Assembly: GCF_002860865.1 (NCBI RefSeq)
Contig: NZ_PKIE01000001.1
Location: 813,503 to 877,502, forward strand
Direction: 5' to 3'
Source of the DNA: Streptococcus mitis
GTDB taxonomy: Bacteria > Bacillota > Bacilli > Lactobacillales > Streptococcaceae
DNA: 64,000 nucleotides
Made by a program: the position numbers and the translations under genes. Below, piece after piece: positions 22,140 through 31,648 of the stretch. The notes below the pieces were generated by a model. That model was not told the DNA's origin and did no database searches. It saw only the letters and a list, made by a program, of their open reading frames with translations. Each line of letters begins with the position of its first letter. Position 1 is the stretch's first letter.

Positions 22140-22869
22140 CTGAAACCTCCTCTTTTCTACCAGCAAGGCTAAGATAGATACTTTCTAAAGACTGGTCTGG
22201 ATGGTCTTTTCTCAAGTCCTCTACGCTACCACAATAAATCAAATGTCCCTTTTTCAAAATGGCAATCCGATCACAGACTTGCTCGGCTACCTCTAGGACA
22301 TGAGTTGAAAACAAGACCGTCTTCCCTTTTTGTGCATGTTCCTTCATCATTTTCTTCAAATCAAAGGCAGCCTGAGGATCTAAACCAGTCAAGGGTTCGT
22401 CCAAGACCCAAATATCAGGATCAGACAATAGTGCTCCGATGACAAAGACTTTCTGACGCATTCCGTGAGAAAGAGTTTCAATAACCTGATAGCGATTTTC
22501 AGCAAAATCAAAAACACTCAATAGCCTAGCTAGACTAGCTTCCAAGTCAGAGCTAGTCAGATCATAGGATGAGGCGATCAATTCCCAAAATTCATTAGCT
22601 GTTAAGCGTAAAAATAAGTCAGGCGAGTCTGCTACGTAGCCAATCTTTCGTTTGATAGCCAAGCGATTTTCCGATAACTCCTGACCGTCTACCAAAATAC
22701 GACCACTACTTGGTGAAATGATACTGACTAGAGACTTTATGGTGGTCGATTTTCCAGCCCCATTATGGCCAATCAAGCCCATAATCTCTCCATTTTCAAT
22801 CTGCAGATTGAGATTGCTCAAAGCCTCTTTATCACCATACAACTTACTAACATTTTGAAATTCAATCAT
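22120..22869 (-). CDS. ABC exporter ATP-binding protein
   Basis: A 249-residue ATPase of the CcmA/NatA-like class. Walker A is GHNGAGKST near residue 38, the Q-loop lies in KIGYVADSP, the signature is the divergent LSHGMRQK, Walker B is IWVLDEPLTGLD, and the switch His is in FSTHVLE. The divergent signature is typical of ABC-2 drug or bacteriocin exporters. I chose ATG 22869 (MIEFQNVSKLYG) after GAGAGGAGATTTCTT. An upstream in-frame extension to 22902 lies over that site. Two-gene operon. Confidence 0.9.
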   Translation of the reverse strand: MIEFQNVSKLYGDKEALSNLNLQIENGEIMGLIGHNGAGKSTTIKSLVSIISPSSGRILVDGQELSENRLAIKRKIGYVADSPDLFLRLTANEFWELIASSYDLTSSDLEASLARLLSVFDFAENRYQVIETLSHGMRQKVFVIGALLSDPDIWVLDEPLTGLDPQAAFDLKKMMKEHAQKGKTVLFSTHVLEVAEQVCDRIAILKKGHLIYCGSVEDLRKDHPDQSLESIYLSLAGRKEEVSDASQGH

Positions 22870-23004
22870 AAGAAATCTCCTCTCTTTATCTATGTAATTC
22901 ACTATAATTATAGCGCTTTCATTTTAAAAATCAACATTTTATATAAAATAGTCAAAAACTTATTATTCAGTTTTACGCAAACGTTTGAGCTAACCGATAC
23001 TTTA

Positions 23005-23013
23005 TGATAGAAT
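23005..23013 (+). promoter_or_regulatory. Extended -10 promoter of the amylase gene
   Basis: TGA-TAGAAT, the same nonamer as at dacA, here 33 bp before the ATG with room for the ribosome-binding site AGAGGAAACATC. Confidence 0.55.
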
Positions 23014-23046
23014 AAAGAACAAGATTGACAAGTAAGAGGAAACATC

Positions 23047-24501
23047 ATGCAAAATCAAACACTCATGCAGTACTTTGAATGGTATCTGCCCCACGACGGT
23101 CAGCACTGGACGCATCTGGCTGAAGATGCTCAACACCTAGCTGATCTCGGTATCAGCCATGTCTGGATGCCACCAGCTTTTAAGGCAACCAATGAAAAAG
23201 ATGTAGGTTATGGGGTCTATGACTTATTTGACCTAGGAGAGTTTAACCAAAAAGGAACTGTCCGCACCAAGTATGGTTTTAAAGAAGACTATCTTCAAGC
23301 CATTCAAGCCCTAAAAGCACAGGGAATTCAACCTATGGCCGATGTGGTGCTCAATCACAAGGCTGCTGCTGATCACATGGAAGCTTTTCAGGTTATTGAA
23401 GTGGATCCGGTTGACCGTACGGTTGAACTTGGAGAACCCTTCACCATCAATGGCTGGACTAGTTTTACCTTCGATGGTCGCCAAGATACCTACAATGACT
23501 TCCACTGGCACTGGTACCACTTCACCGGTACAGACTATGATGCCAAACGCCGTAAGTCTGGGATTTATCTGATCCAAGGTGACAATAAGGGCTGGGCAAA
23601 TGAGGAATTGGTCGATAACGAAAACGGAAACTACGACTACCTCATGTATGCAGACCTAGACTTTAAACATCCTGAAGTCATACAAAACATCTATGACTGG
23701 GCTGAATGGTTCATGGAGACAACTGGTGTAGCTGGTTTCCGCTTGGATGCCGTTAAGCACATTGACTCTTTCTTCATGAGCAATTTCATCCGAGATATGA
23801 AGGAAAGATACGGTGACGATTTCTATGTTTTTGGTGAATTCTGGAATCCTGATAAGGAAGCCAATCTAGACTACCTTGAAAAAACAGAAGAACGCTTTGA
23901 CCTTGTCGATGTTCGTCTCCACCAGAATCTCTTTGAAGCCAGTCAAGCTGGCGCAAACTATGACCTTCGTGGTATTTTCACAGATAGCTTGGTTGAACTC
24001 AAACCTTACAAGGCTGTAACCTTTGTCGACAACCACGATACCCAACGAGGACAGGCCCTTGAGTCTACTGTTGAAGAATGGTTTAAGCCAGCAGCCTATG
24101 CCCTCATTCTCTTACGCCAAGATGGCCTTCCATGTGTCTTTTACGGAGACTACTATGGTATTTCAGGACAGTATGCTCAACAGGATTTCAAAGAAGTCCT
24201 TGACCGCCTCCTAGCCATCCGAAAAGATTTGGCCTATGGAGAACAAAATGACTATTTTGATGATCCTAACTGTATCGGTTGGGTACGTTCAGGTGCTGAA
24301 AATCAATCCCCAATCGCAGTCCTCATCTCAAATGACCAAGAAAACAGCAAGTCTATGTTTGTCGGCCAAGAATGGGCTAACCAAACCTTTGTAGATTTAC
24401 TTGAAAACCACCAAGGTCAAGTTACAATTGATGAGGAAGGTTATGGACAATTTCCAGTCTCAGCTGCTTCGGTAAGTGTCTGGGCAGCCAATACAATCTA
24501 A
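23047..24501 (+). CDS. Cytoplasmic alpha-amylase (GH13)
   Basis: A 484-residue glycoside hydrolase family 13 enzyme without a signal peptide, so it acts on internal maltodextrin or glycogen. The four GH13 regions are present: ADVVLNHK (about 97-104), GFRLDAVKHI with the Asp nucleophile (about 232), FGEFW with the Glu acid/base (about 260), and FVDNHDTQ (about 327). The N-terminus MQYFEWYLP is typical of liquefying intracellular amylases (AmyS class). Single gene with its own promoter and terminator. Confidence 0.93.
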   Translation: MQNQTLMQYFEWYLPHDGQHWTHLAEDAQHLADLGISHVWMPPAFKATNEKDVGYGVYDLFDLGEFNQKGTVRTKYGFKEDYLQAIQALKAQGIQPMADVVLNHKAAADHMEAFQVIEVDPVDRTVELGEPFTINGWTSFTFDGRQDTYNDFHWHWYHFTGTDYDAKRRKSGIYLIQGDNKGWANEELVDNENGNYDYLMYADLDFKHPEVIQNIYDWAEWFMETTGVAGFRLDAVKHIDSFFMSNFIRDMKERYGDDFYVFGEFWNPDKEANLDYLEKTEERFDLVDVRLHQNLFEASQAGANYDLRGIFTDSLVELKPYKAVTFVDNHDTQRGQALESTVEEWFKPAAYALILLRQDGLPCVFYGDYYGISGQYAQQDFKEVLDRLLAIRKDLAYGEQNDYFDDPNCIGWVRSGAENQSPIAVLISNDQENSKSMFVGQEWANQTFVDLLENHQGQVTIDEEGYGQFPVSAASVSVWAANTI

Positions 24502-24518
24502 TAGTTCATAATAATCAA

Positions 24519-24546
24519 GTCAGGTCCAAACGGATTTGGCTTTTTT
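24519..24546 (+). terminator. Terminator of the amylase gene
   Basis: GTCAGGTCC and GGATTTGGC pair (with G-U pairs) over AAAC, followed by TTTTTT. Confidence 0.65.
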
Positions 24547-24584
24547 GTATTCACAAAAAAGACCTACCCAAATGGATAGATCTT

Positions 24585-24691
24585 TATACTCAATGAAAAT
24601 CAAAGAGCAAACTAGGAAGCTAGCCGCAGGCTGTACTTGAGTACGGCAAGGCGAAGCTGACGTTGTTTGAATTTGATTTTCGAAGAGTATT
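24585..24691 (+). repeat. BOX-type intergenic repeat
   Basis: It begins TATACTCAATGAAAATCAAA, contains GTACGGCAAGGCGAAGCTGACG (given here as GTACGGCAAGG plus CGAAGCTGACG), which is nearly the BOX-A1R primer sequence, and ends TTCGAAGAGTAT. It lies between the convergent amylase and alaS genes. Confidence 0.9.
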
Positions 24692-24697
24692 ACTTGA

Positions 24698-27316
24698 TTA
24701 CAATTTACCTGCTACCGCATCCAACAATTCTTGGATCTTAGCTTGATTGCTTCCTCCTGCCATGGCCATGTCTGGTTTACCACCACCACGTCCATCGACG
24801 ATTGGTGCCAATTCTTTGACAATGTTTCCTGCATGAAGGTCTTTTGTTTTGCTTGCTACAAGGACATTGACTTTGTCACCGATAGCGGCAACTAGGACAA
24901 GAAGATCAGAGTAGTCTTTTTGTTTCCAGTTATCTGCAAAAGTACGAAGGGCACCAGCATCTGATACAGATACTTGGCTAGCAATGTAACGGTGACCATT
25001 GACTTCCTTAACGTCTTTGAAGATATCGCCTGCAGCTGCAGCCGCAGCTTTTTCTTTCAACTCAGCATTTTCCTTTTGAAGTTGACGAAGTTGTTCTTGA
25101 AGTCCTTCTACCTTGTGAGGCACTTCCTTGACTTGAGGTGCTTTCAAGGTTGCTGCGACAGCTTTAAGAGCGTCTTCTTGTTCACGGTAGGCTTCAAAGG
25201 CTTCCTTACCAGTCACTGCCAAGATACGGCGAGTTCCTGATCCGATCCCTTCTTCTTTGACAATCTTGAAGAGACCAATCTCAGAAGTGTTGCCAACGTG
25301 AGTACCACCACAAAGCTCGATAGAGTAGTCACCGATAGTAACAACACGGACTTCTTTTCCGTATTTCTCACCAAAGAGGGCCATAGCTCCCATTTCTTTA
25401 GCAGTGTCAATATCCGTTTCAACTGTCTTCACTTCAAGAGCTTCCCAGATTTTTTCGTTAACTTGCTGTTCAATCGCACGCAATTCTTCAGCAGTTACTG
25501 CTTGGAAGTGAGTGAAGTCAAAACGAAGGAATTCAACTTCGTTAAGTGATCCTGCTTGTGTTGCGTGGTTTCCAAGGATATTGTGAAGTGCAGCGTGAAG
25601 CAGGTGAGTCGCAGTGTGGTTTTTCATGACACGGTGACGACGATTTGTATCAATTGCCAAGGTATATTCTTGGTTCAAGGCAAGCGGTGCAAGGACTTCA
25701 ACTGTATGAAGAGCTTGTCCGTTTGGTGCTTTTTGAACATTTGTCACAGTAGCTACAACCTTACCTGACTCATCCAAGATTTGTCCATGGTCAGCTACCT
25801 GTCCACCCATTTCAGCGTAGAATGGCGTTTCCGCAAAGATAAGTGAGGCAGTTCCTTCTGATACAGCTTCTACTTCTGCATTGTCAGCCACGATAGCCAC
25901 CAATTTAGAAGACAATTGGCTAGCATTGTAGTTGAAGACACTTTCTACAGTGATGTTTTGGAGGGTTTCATTTTGCATACCCATTGAGCCACCTTTGACA
26001 GCTGAGGCACGCGCACGTTCTTGTTGTTCTTTCATGGCTGCTTCAAAACCTTCACGGTCTACAGTCATACCAGCTTCTTCAGCGATTTCTTCTGTCAATT
26101 CAACTGGGAATCCATAAGTGTCATAAAGTTTGAAGACATCTGAACCAGCAATGACAGATTGACCTTTTTCTTTCAAGTCTGCTACGATGCCTTGAGCAAA
26201 GTGTTGACCTGAGTGAAGAGTACGCGCAAATGATTCTTCTTCGCTCTTAACGATTTTTTCGATAAAGTCACGTTTTTCAAGCACTTCTGGGTAGTAGCTT
26301 TCCATGATTTTTCCAACAGTTGGAACCAGTTTGTAAAGGAAAGGCTCGTTGATGCCCAATTTTTGACCATGCATAGAAGCGCGACGGAGAAGACGGCGAA
26401 GGACGTAACCACGACCTTCATTTCCTGGAAGGGCACCATCACCGATGGCAAATGACAATGAACGGATGTGGTCAGCGATAACCTTGAAGCTCATGTTGTC
26501 GCCATCTTGGTCGTAGACCTTACCAGACAATTTCTCCACTTCACGAATGATTGGCATGAAGAGGTCTGTTTCAAAGTTTGTCTTAGCCCCTTGGATAACG
26601 GCCACCAAACGCTCCAAACCAGCGCCCGTATCAATGTTCTTGTGTGGCAATTCCTTGTACTCGCTACGAGGAACAGCAGGGTCTGCGTTAAATTGTGACA
26701 AAACGATGTTCCAGATTTCGATATAGCGGTCGTTCTCAATATCTTCTGCAAGAAGACGAATACCGATATTTTCTGGGTCAAAGGCTTCTCCACGATCAAA
26801 GAAGATTTCTGTATCAGGTCCAGAAGGTCCAGCACCGATTTCCCAGAAGTTGTCCTCGATTGGAATCAAGTGACTTGGGTCCACTCCTACTTCAATCCAG
26901 CGGTTATAAGAATCTTTATCATCTGGATAGTAGGTCATGTAGAGTTTTTCAGCAGGGAAATCAAACCATTCTGGGCTTGTCAAAAGCTCATAAGCCCAAG
27001 TGATGGCCTCGTCACGGAAGTAATCCCCGATAGAGAAATTCCCCAACATTTCAAACATGGTATGGTGACGTGCAGTCTTCCCTACGTTTTCGATATCGTT
27101 GGTACGGATAGCCTTTTGCGCATTGGTAATACGTGGATTTTCAGGGATGATGGTTCCGTCAAAGTATTTCTTAAGGGTTGCTACTCCAGAGTTGATCCAC
27201 AAAAGAGTTGGGTCATTTACAGGAACCAAGCTCACTGATGGTTCTACAGAGTGACCTTTGGTCGCCCAGAAATCAAGCCACATTTGGCGTACTTGTGCAC
27301 TAGATAGTTGTTTCAT
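24698..27316 (-). CDS. alaS: Alanyl-tRNA synthetase
   Basis: An 872-residue class II synthetase that charges tRNA-Ala and edits mischarged Ser and Gly. The catalytic domain covers about 1-440: motif 2 region [14 protein letters not shown], motif 3 [13 protein letters not shown]. The editing domain carries the zinc-binding pair HTATHLLH (about 565) and CGGTH (about 670). The C-terminal C-Ala domain with a coiled coil ([12 protein letters not shown]) ends in [17 protein letters not shown] [14 protein letters not shown]. Full length. It is transcribed behind a T-box leader and a broken LURP-one-like gene, so it is induced when tRNA-Ala is uncharged. Confidence 0.97.
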   Translation of the reverse strand: MKQLSSAQVRQMWLDFWATKGHSVEPSVSLVPVNDPTLLWINSGVATLKKYFDGTIIPENPRITNAQKAIRTNDIENVGKTARHHTMFEMLGNFSIGDYFRDEAITWAYELLTSPEWFDFPAEKLYMTYYPDDKDSYNRWIEVGVDPSHLIPIEDNFWEIGAGPSGPDTEIFFDRGEAFDPENIGIRLLAEDIENDRYIEIWNIVLSQFNADPAVPRSEYKELPHKNIDTGAGLERLVAVIQGAKTNFETDLFMPIIREVEKLSGKVYDQDGDNMSFKVIADHIRSLSFAIGDGALPGNEGRGYVLRRLLRRASMHGQKLGINEPFLYKLVPTVGKIMESYYPEVLEKRDFIEKIVKSEEESFARTLHSGQHFAQGIVADLKEKGQSVIAGSDVFKLYDTYGFPVELTEEIAEEAGMTVDREGFEAAMKEQQERARASAVKGGSMGMQNETLQNITVESVFNYNASQLSSKLVAIVADNAEVEAVSEGTASLIFAETPFYAEMGGQVADHGQILDESGKVVATVTNVQKAPNGQALHTVEVLAPLALNQEYTLAIDTNRRHRVMKNHTATHLLHAALHNILGNHATQAGSLNEVEFLRFDFTHFQAVTAEELRAIEQQVNEKIWEALEVKTVETDIDTAKEMGAMALFGEKYGKEVRVVTIGDYSIELCGGTHVGNTSEIGLFKIVKEEGIGSGTRRILAVTGKEAFEAYREQEDALKAVAATLKAPQVKEVPHKVEGLQEQLRQLQKENAELKEKAAAAAAGDIFKDVKEVNGHRYIASQVSVSDAGALRTFADNWKQKDYSDLLVLVAAIGDKVNVLVASKTKDLHAGNIVKELAPIVDGRGGGKPDMAMAGGSNQAKIQELLDAVAGKL

Positions 27317-27337
27317 GTTGTCTCCTTATTTACTTGT

Positions 27338-27823
27338 TTAATGTGATTGGCTTTCCAGCATTTCCACATAGTCAATCGCAACACAGAGGGAAATGACTAG
27401 GTCTGCATAAGCATCCTCAAGAACTGTTACGGTATAGGTAGAGGTCAGATGGAAGAGTTCCTTCTTAATTTCTGCAATTAGCTGATCGCGATCATCTAGC
27501 AATTTGAAATCTAAATCTCAGATATTGCCCTCGATACGAAGACCCAGATTATCAAACTCATACTTATCTCGCCAGAAGGTCAACTTCTTCCGAATGACGA
27601 AACTCGACCCATCCCGAAGCTGAATCTCAAAACGAGGAAGCAAGGTCAAGATTTCTTTACTGATCTGACTGACCTGTTCTCCATTAGCGTCATAAATAGT
27701 AAAAGTTTTAGGAATCTTAAAAAATGATCCCTCCACCTGATAGGCGATTTCTCCCCTGTCATCCTTGATAGCGAAGCGTTCGCCTCCAAGACGAAACTTT
27801 TGTTTGACAAGAAATGTTTTCAT
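27338..27823 (-). pseudogene. LURP-one-related protein, broken by a stop codon
   Basis: The first gene of the alaS transcript. The open part (27518-27823) encodes 101 residues, starting MKTFLVKQKFRLGG after GGAGGTGTTG, and ends at a TGA at 27518-27520. The same frame continues open for 59 more codons to a TAA at 27338-27340, and the continuation (DLDFKLLDDRDQ...) reads like the rest of a LURP-one-related protein of about 160 residues. TGG to TGA (Trp to stop) in the segment EGNI-W-DLDF would explain it. The upstream in-frame TTG at 27835 is not used. Function of the bacterial family is unknown. A truncated but folded product cannot be excluded. Confidence 0.8.
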
Positions 27824-27839
27824 CAACACCTCCAAAAAT

Positions 27840-28016
27840 CAAAAGACAAGCTCATATCACGAAGGGCGAAAAACCGCGGTACCACCTTCATTCAATGAAC
27901 TTGTCATTCTCTTATTCTTATGCAATTGTATGATTGAGTAGCATGACTTCCTAGCTTAGATGGCTCGCAGCACCGCCATTTCTCTGGACTAAGACCACTG
28001 AAAATCAATTCTCAAC
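27840..28016 (-). promoter_or_regulatory. T-box riboswitch (alanine type) for alaS
   Basis: The conserved T-box AAGGTGGTACCGCGG is present (minus strand, about 27874-27888). A specifier region GGTGCTGCGAGCC upstream holds a GCT alanine codon, consistent with the downstream alaS. The terminator form pairs GACAAGTTCAT with ATGAGCTTGTC and is followed by TTTTGATTTTT. Uncharged tRNA-Ala should stabilise the antiterminator. Confidence 0.9.
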
Positions 28017-28022
28017 TCTCTT

Positions 28023-28051
28023 ATTATATCGTTTTTTTAAGTCTGCGTCAA
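28023..28051 (-). promoter_or_regulatory. Promoter of the T-box/alaS transcript
   Basis: On the minus strand TTGACG, a 17-bp spacer and TATAAT form a strong sigma-A promoter ending just upstream of the T-box stem I. Confidence 0.85.
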
Positions 28052-28127
28052 CTGGAAATCGTCCTAATGAAATAGTACAAAATAGTAATTTGAACTAAGT
28101 AGAAATCTTTCAAAATATGATTGTTCG

Positions 28128-29417
28128 TTAAGAACGAAGCAAATCTAGTAATTTGTCATTGATTTTTTGATAATATCCAAAATAATCATCTTCAATATCA
28201 AATGTATCCTGAAGAACAAAACGTAAGGTATCTATTGTTTGGTTCAATTTTTTAGAATTTACTATTTTACCATCAATTTCTGATAGTCCATGTGCAACTT
28301 TGTTACGCTCACTATTTAGACCGGTAATAACCTTTAGTGACTTCAGTAAGTCAGGAGAAACTTGATAAAAAGTTAGAATATTTTCATAAGATAAAAGGTT
28401 TAAGGTTGATTGAGGTGAATAAATTCTTTCCTCTTCATTTTCTATCCCTTTTGCTTTTTTAAATTCTAAATCAATAAAATCTAAAATCTCTTCAAAATCT
28501 TTGTATTCCTCATTTAATTTGGGTAAGGCCCCATCGTATTTGATTAAATCTGGATAATCTTTTTTAATCTTTTCTTCGATGATAAATTCAACATAAGACT
28601 TTGATTTGATTAAGACATCTGCTACTTGTCCTCTCTCTTTCAAGACTTCTATCATTAAAAAGTAATTAAGGGCTTTCTTCTCAACATCTGTCAATGGATA
28701 GTCTTGAATATCTTTTAAAATAGCTTGCGTTTTAAATACTTTTACAAAGTCATTTAATGTAGCTCGTAAAAAAGATAATTTCTTTTTAGAAAGTAAGTTA
28801 TTGTATTCTTTTTTTGTAACAAGTTCTTCTGCGGCAAGATAATCATAGGAAGCTATCAGATTTCTTAAATGACGTTTAATTAAAGATTGATTAAATTTTT
28901 CAGCCTCATCTTTAATAGTACGATCTTCGTAATCCTTTTGGTTATCCTCGTTCTCGTTAAAAAGCTTCTGTTCACCTTCACTTGAAAGTGGAACATACTT
29001 TCTATTTGCTGATTTGTTAGGAGTTGCAACTTGGATAGCCTGAGTATTATAATCTTTGATTCGATTGAGGGCAAATAAAGCCGAAATAATCTGAGGCGTT
29101 CCTGAAGATAGGTTTAAGATTAATTGATGATCAGTTCCAGAATATTTTTCAACAATCTGTCCCATAACCTCATACATTTTATCAAATAGATAAACCTCAT
29201 CATTTTTTAGAATTGTTGACTCAATTGTCACATCAGGATGATAATCTTCTATAGAAAAAATAGCTTGCTCAATGAGATCTTTCTTGATCAGCATCTCCTC
29301 ACTATAAACTAAAACAATCTTCTCCGGTCTATAAGTGCGTGCAATATGTAATAAAGCTGCATCTCTATTATTACTAATTGGATCTGTCGTTCCCACTGCT
29401 GAGATTAAAATAGTCAA
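28128..29417 (-). CDS. csm6: Second Csm6: CARF-HEPN ribonuclease
   Basis: A 429-residue ancillary ribonuclease of type III-A CRISPR systems. The N-terminal CARF domain (about 1-170) begins with the nucleotide-sensing strand ISAVGTTDP and has NLSSGTPQIISAL. The C-terminal HEPN domain carries RNKVAH (RX4H) near residue 375. In related streptococci the ring nucleotide cA6 made by Cas10 binds the CARF dimer and turns on unspecific RNA cutting. It is the last cas gene, 12 bp after the first csm6, and similar to it over its whole length, so the two look like an old duplication (the csm6/csm6' pair of S. thermophilus). No terminator is evident after it. Confidence 0.93.
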   Translation of the reverse strand: MTILISAVGTTDPISNNRDAALLHIARTYRPEKIVLVYSEEMLIKKDLIEQAIFSIEDYHPDVTIESTILKNDEVYLFDKMYEVMGQIVEKYSGTDHQLILNLSSGTPQIISALFALNRIKDYNTQAIQVATPNKSANRKYVPLSSEGEQKLFNENEDNQKDYEDRTIKDEAEKFNQSLIKRHLRNLIASYDYLAAEELVTKKEYNNLLSKKKLSFLRATLNDFVKVFKTQAILKDIQDYPLTDVEKKALNYFLMIEVLKERGQVADVLIKSKSYVEFIIEEKIKKDYPDLIKYDGALPKLNEEYKDFEEILDFIDLEFKKAKGIENEEERIYSPQSTLNLLSYENILTFYQVSPDLLKSLKVITGLNSERNKVAHGLSEIDGKIVNSKKLNQTIDTLRFVLQDTFDIEDDYFGYYQKINDKLLDLLRS

Positions 29418-29429
29418 ACTTTCACCTCG

Positions 29430-30590
29430 TTACTTTAATAATTCCAATAATTCCTTATTTAATTCTTTATAGAAATTGAAATCTTTTTCATTAAATTGAT
29501 ACTGTTCTTTAACTAAAGCCTTGAGATTTTTTAAGACGGATCCTAACTGACGTAATTCTTCCGATTGCAATGGATCCAATCGATGAGCTAGTGTATTTCG
29601 TGAAGTGTTCATGTTGATCATCGGTTTAATTTGATTATATAAAGTCCACTCTTTTTTTTCTTTAAGAATTTTACTATAATCCCAAATTCCCAAGAAATAT
29701 TTTTCTGATTCATCTACATATCTATCCAATAATCCTGGATAGCGGTTATCAATATAATCTTCCAAGATAAATTCAGTCAAGGTTTTAATTCTAATGAGTC
29801 CTTCACTGAAATTCCCACGTTCTTTTTGCAATTCAATTGTTAGATAAGCATTGAAAACCTTCTTCTTCTCATCACTCCATTTTCTATTTTTTAAAGTTTG
29901 GGGAATATCTTGTCTATCTAGCGCATCTACAATATCTTGCAATTTTTTACGCGCTTCTTTCAAACCAGAAAAATCTGGTAATTGATTTGCCAACTCTAGA
30001 GCGGCCTTATAGTCATATCTCTGAATGAAATCTCGAATTGTTTTTTTAATTAGAGCATAGGAGAATTTTTCTGCTTCATCTTCTAATGTTCGATCAATGA
30101 ATTCTGGTATATTATCTTCATTTGTATCAATTAGTGCATCAATATCTTCTGAATCATCATGCCCAACTCCAGCGTTTGATTTTTGGGCAGGAGTTGAAAC
30201 TTGTACTGCCTTGACATTGATCTCACTAAGTCTATTAATCACAAACAAAGCTGATTTTATTTGAGGAGTTGCACTTGAAAGATTGAGAATAAATTCGTCG
30301 TCTTTTGTATAATACTGTTGTATAATAGCATCAAATTGATCATACATGGTATCAAAAACATATACGTCATTATTTAAGATGATTGGCTCATGGTATACAA
30401 TCTCTGGGACATATTCATTGTCTATAGAACGAATTACTTTCTCAATATCATCTTTCTTACTAATTAATTCCTCAGAAAAAACAATAATAATCTTATCTGG
30501 ACGGTATTTTCTTGCAATATGTACTAAAGCTCCATCGTGAAAATTACGGATTGGATCCGTATTACCGACTGCTGATATTAAAATTTTCAT
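29430..30590 (-). CDS. csm6: Csm6: CARF-HEPN ribonuclease
   Basis: A 386-residue protein. The CARF domain starts MKILISAVGNTDP and contains NLSSATPQIKSAL near residue 100. The HEPN active site RNTLAH lies near residue 333. It acts outside the Csm complex as a cyclic-oligoadenylate-activated RNase that causes dormancy or helps clear phage transcripts. Its ATG overlaps the csm5 stop by four bases. It differs from its neighbour csm6 by a short acidic insert near residues 150-165 (DDSEDIDALIDTNEDN). Confidence 0.95.
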   Translation of the reverse strand: MKILISAVGNTDPIRNFHDGALVHIARKYRPDKIIIVFSEELISKKDDIEKVIRSIDNEYVPEIVYHEPIILNNDVYVFDTMYDQFDAIIQQYYTKDDEFILNLSSATPQIKSALFVINRLSEINVKAVQVSTPAQKSNAGVGHDDSEDIDALIDTNEDNIPEFIDRTLEDEAEKFSYALIKKTIRDFIQRYDYKAALELANQLPDFSGLKEARKKLQDIVDALDRQDIPQTLKNRKWSDEKKKVFNAYLTIELQKERGNFSEGLIRIKTLTEFILEDYIDNRYPGLLDRYVDESEKYFLGIWDYSKILKEKKEWTLYNQIKPMINMNTSRNTLAHRLDPLQSEELRQLGSVLKNLKALVKEQYQFNEKDFNFYKELNKELLELLK

Positions 30591-31648
30591 CGACTAATCT
30601 CCTTAATCATGAAATTAGCTTTGCCCATTTCATAGAAAGACTCATCATTCATTATCAGTTTTCGAGTTGCCTGTGTTGTTTTAACACTTTTCCTTGGTGC
30701 TTTCGTCAGTTTCAAAACACCCTTACCAACCATCTTGGTCTTCATTCGACTATACCGTTTTTGTAAGATTCCATCCGCTTGTTGAAACAAGGTCTTTGTC
30801 CAGGCTCCACTTCCCGCTCCCAAATAGATAGGATATTGAATATTTGGCTGAATTTTATTTTCAGGAAAATCTGATAAGAAAAAGTTTTTATATTCTTTGT
30901 AAAAGGCTTGCGCTCTCTGTCCTAATTCTTCCATTAGGATTCCAGCTTCCTTAGTAGTTGTAGTAATAGTGAAATTGATTTTAGTTAAGGGCGCGGTTGC
31001 TTCCCTATATAAAGGAAGAGGCTTGACAAGAGGGGGGGTGGCTTTATGATCCCATTTTTGAACTAAAATAAGACTGTCATTTCTAAATGGTTTGCTATCA
31101 CTAACACGAATAGTGTTAAACAAGTCATCATAATTCTGACCTTTTTTTGCTCCCCAAGGAATCAAAGATTTGTTTTCCTTTTCATCTTTCACAACATTTT
31201 CATTATTCCAGTCAGGATTGGTATTCATCAAAATAGTTCGAATAGCTCCCTTTAATGAACTTCCAGGAATATAGGGATTACCAAAAGGATCTCTAATAAA
31301 CTTTGATACTTGATTTATTGCGCCTCCTCTTAAATAATTATTATTTGTTTCTAACTTAGTTTCTATAATTCTATAGCCACCAAAATTACGGTCAGAAATG
31401 CGGTTATCCTCTAAAAAGGAAATCAAGCGATTATTTCTAGCGTTTGGCTTTGTCTCTTGTAAAAAACGCTCAAATTTATGATCGTATCCTTTCTCCACCA
31501 TTCGATTATAAAACTTACCCATATCAGGGAAATAAAAGTACCCATTTTCATAGATAAATTCTCGAGAAGTATATTTTTCACCATTCCCAATATGGATAGG
31601 AGCCATGGCTAGGAGGGTAAATTGAAAGGTTCTATATTCTGTTTTCAT
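30587..31648 (-). CDS. csm5: Csm5, RAMP subunit of the type III-A complex
   Basis: A 353-residue Cas7-like RAMP protein that caps the 3' end of the crRNA in the Csm complex. The N-terminal beta-strand and PIHIGNGEKYTSREF contain the RAMP glycine region. FGNPYIPGSSLKGAIRTIL is the conserved IPGSSxKG motif. Length is close to the S. thermophilus protein. It overlaps csm4 and csm6 by four bases at either end, showing tight translational coupling. The basic C-terminus (KLTKAPRKSVKTTQATRK) may contact RNA. Confidence 0.95.
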   Translation of the reverse strand: MKTEYRTFQFTLLAMAPIHIGNGEKYTSREFIYENGYFYFPDMGKFYNRMVEKGYDHKFERFLQETKPNARNNRLISFLEDNRISDRNFGGYRIIETKLETNNNYLRGGAINQVSKFIRDPFGNPYIPGSSLKGAIRTILMNTNPDWNNENVVKDEKENKSLIPWGAKKGQNYDDLFNTIRVSDSKPFRNDSLILVQKWDHKATPPLVKPLPLYREATAPLTKINFTITTTTKEAGILMEELGQRAQAFYKEYKNFFLSDFPENKIQPNIQYPIYLGAGSGAWTKTLFQQADGILQKRYSRMKTKMVGKGVLKLTKAPRKSVKTTQATRKLIMNDESFYEMGKANFMIKEISR

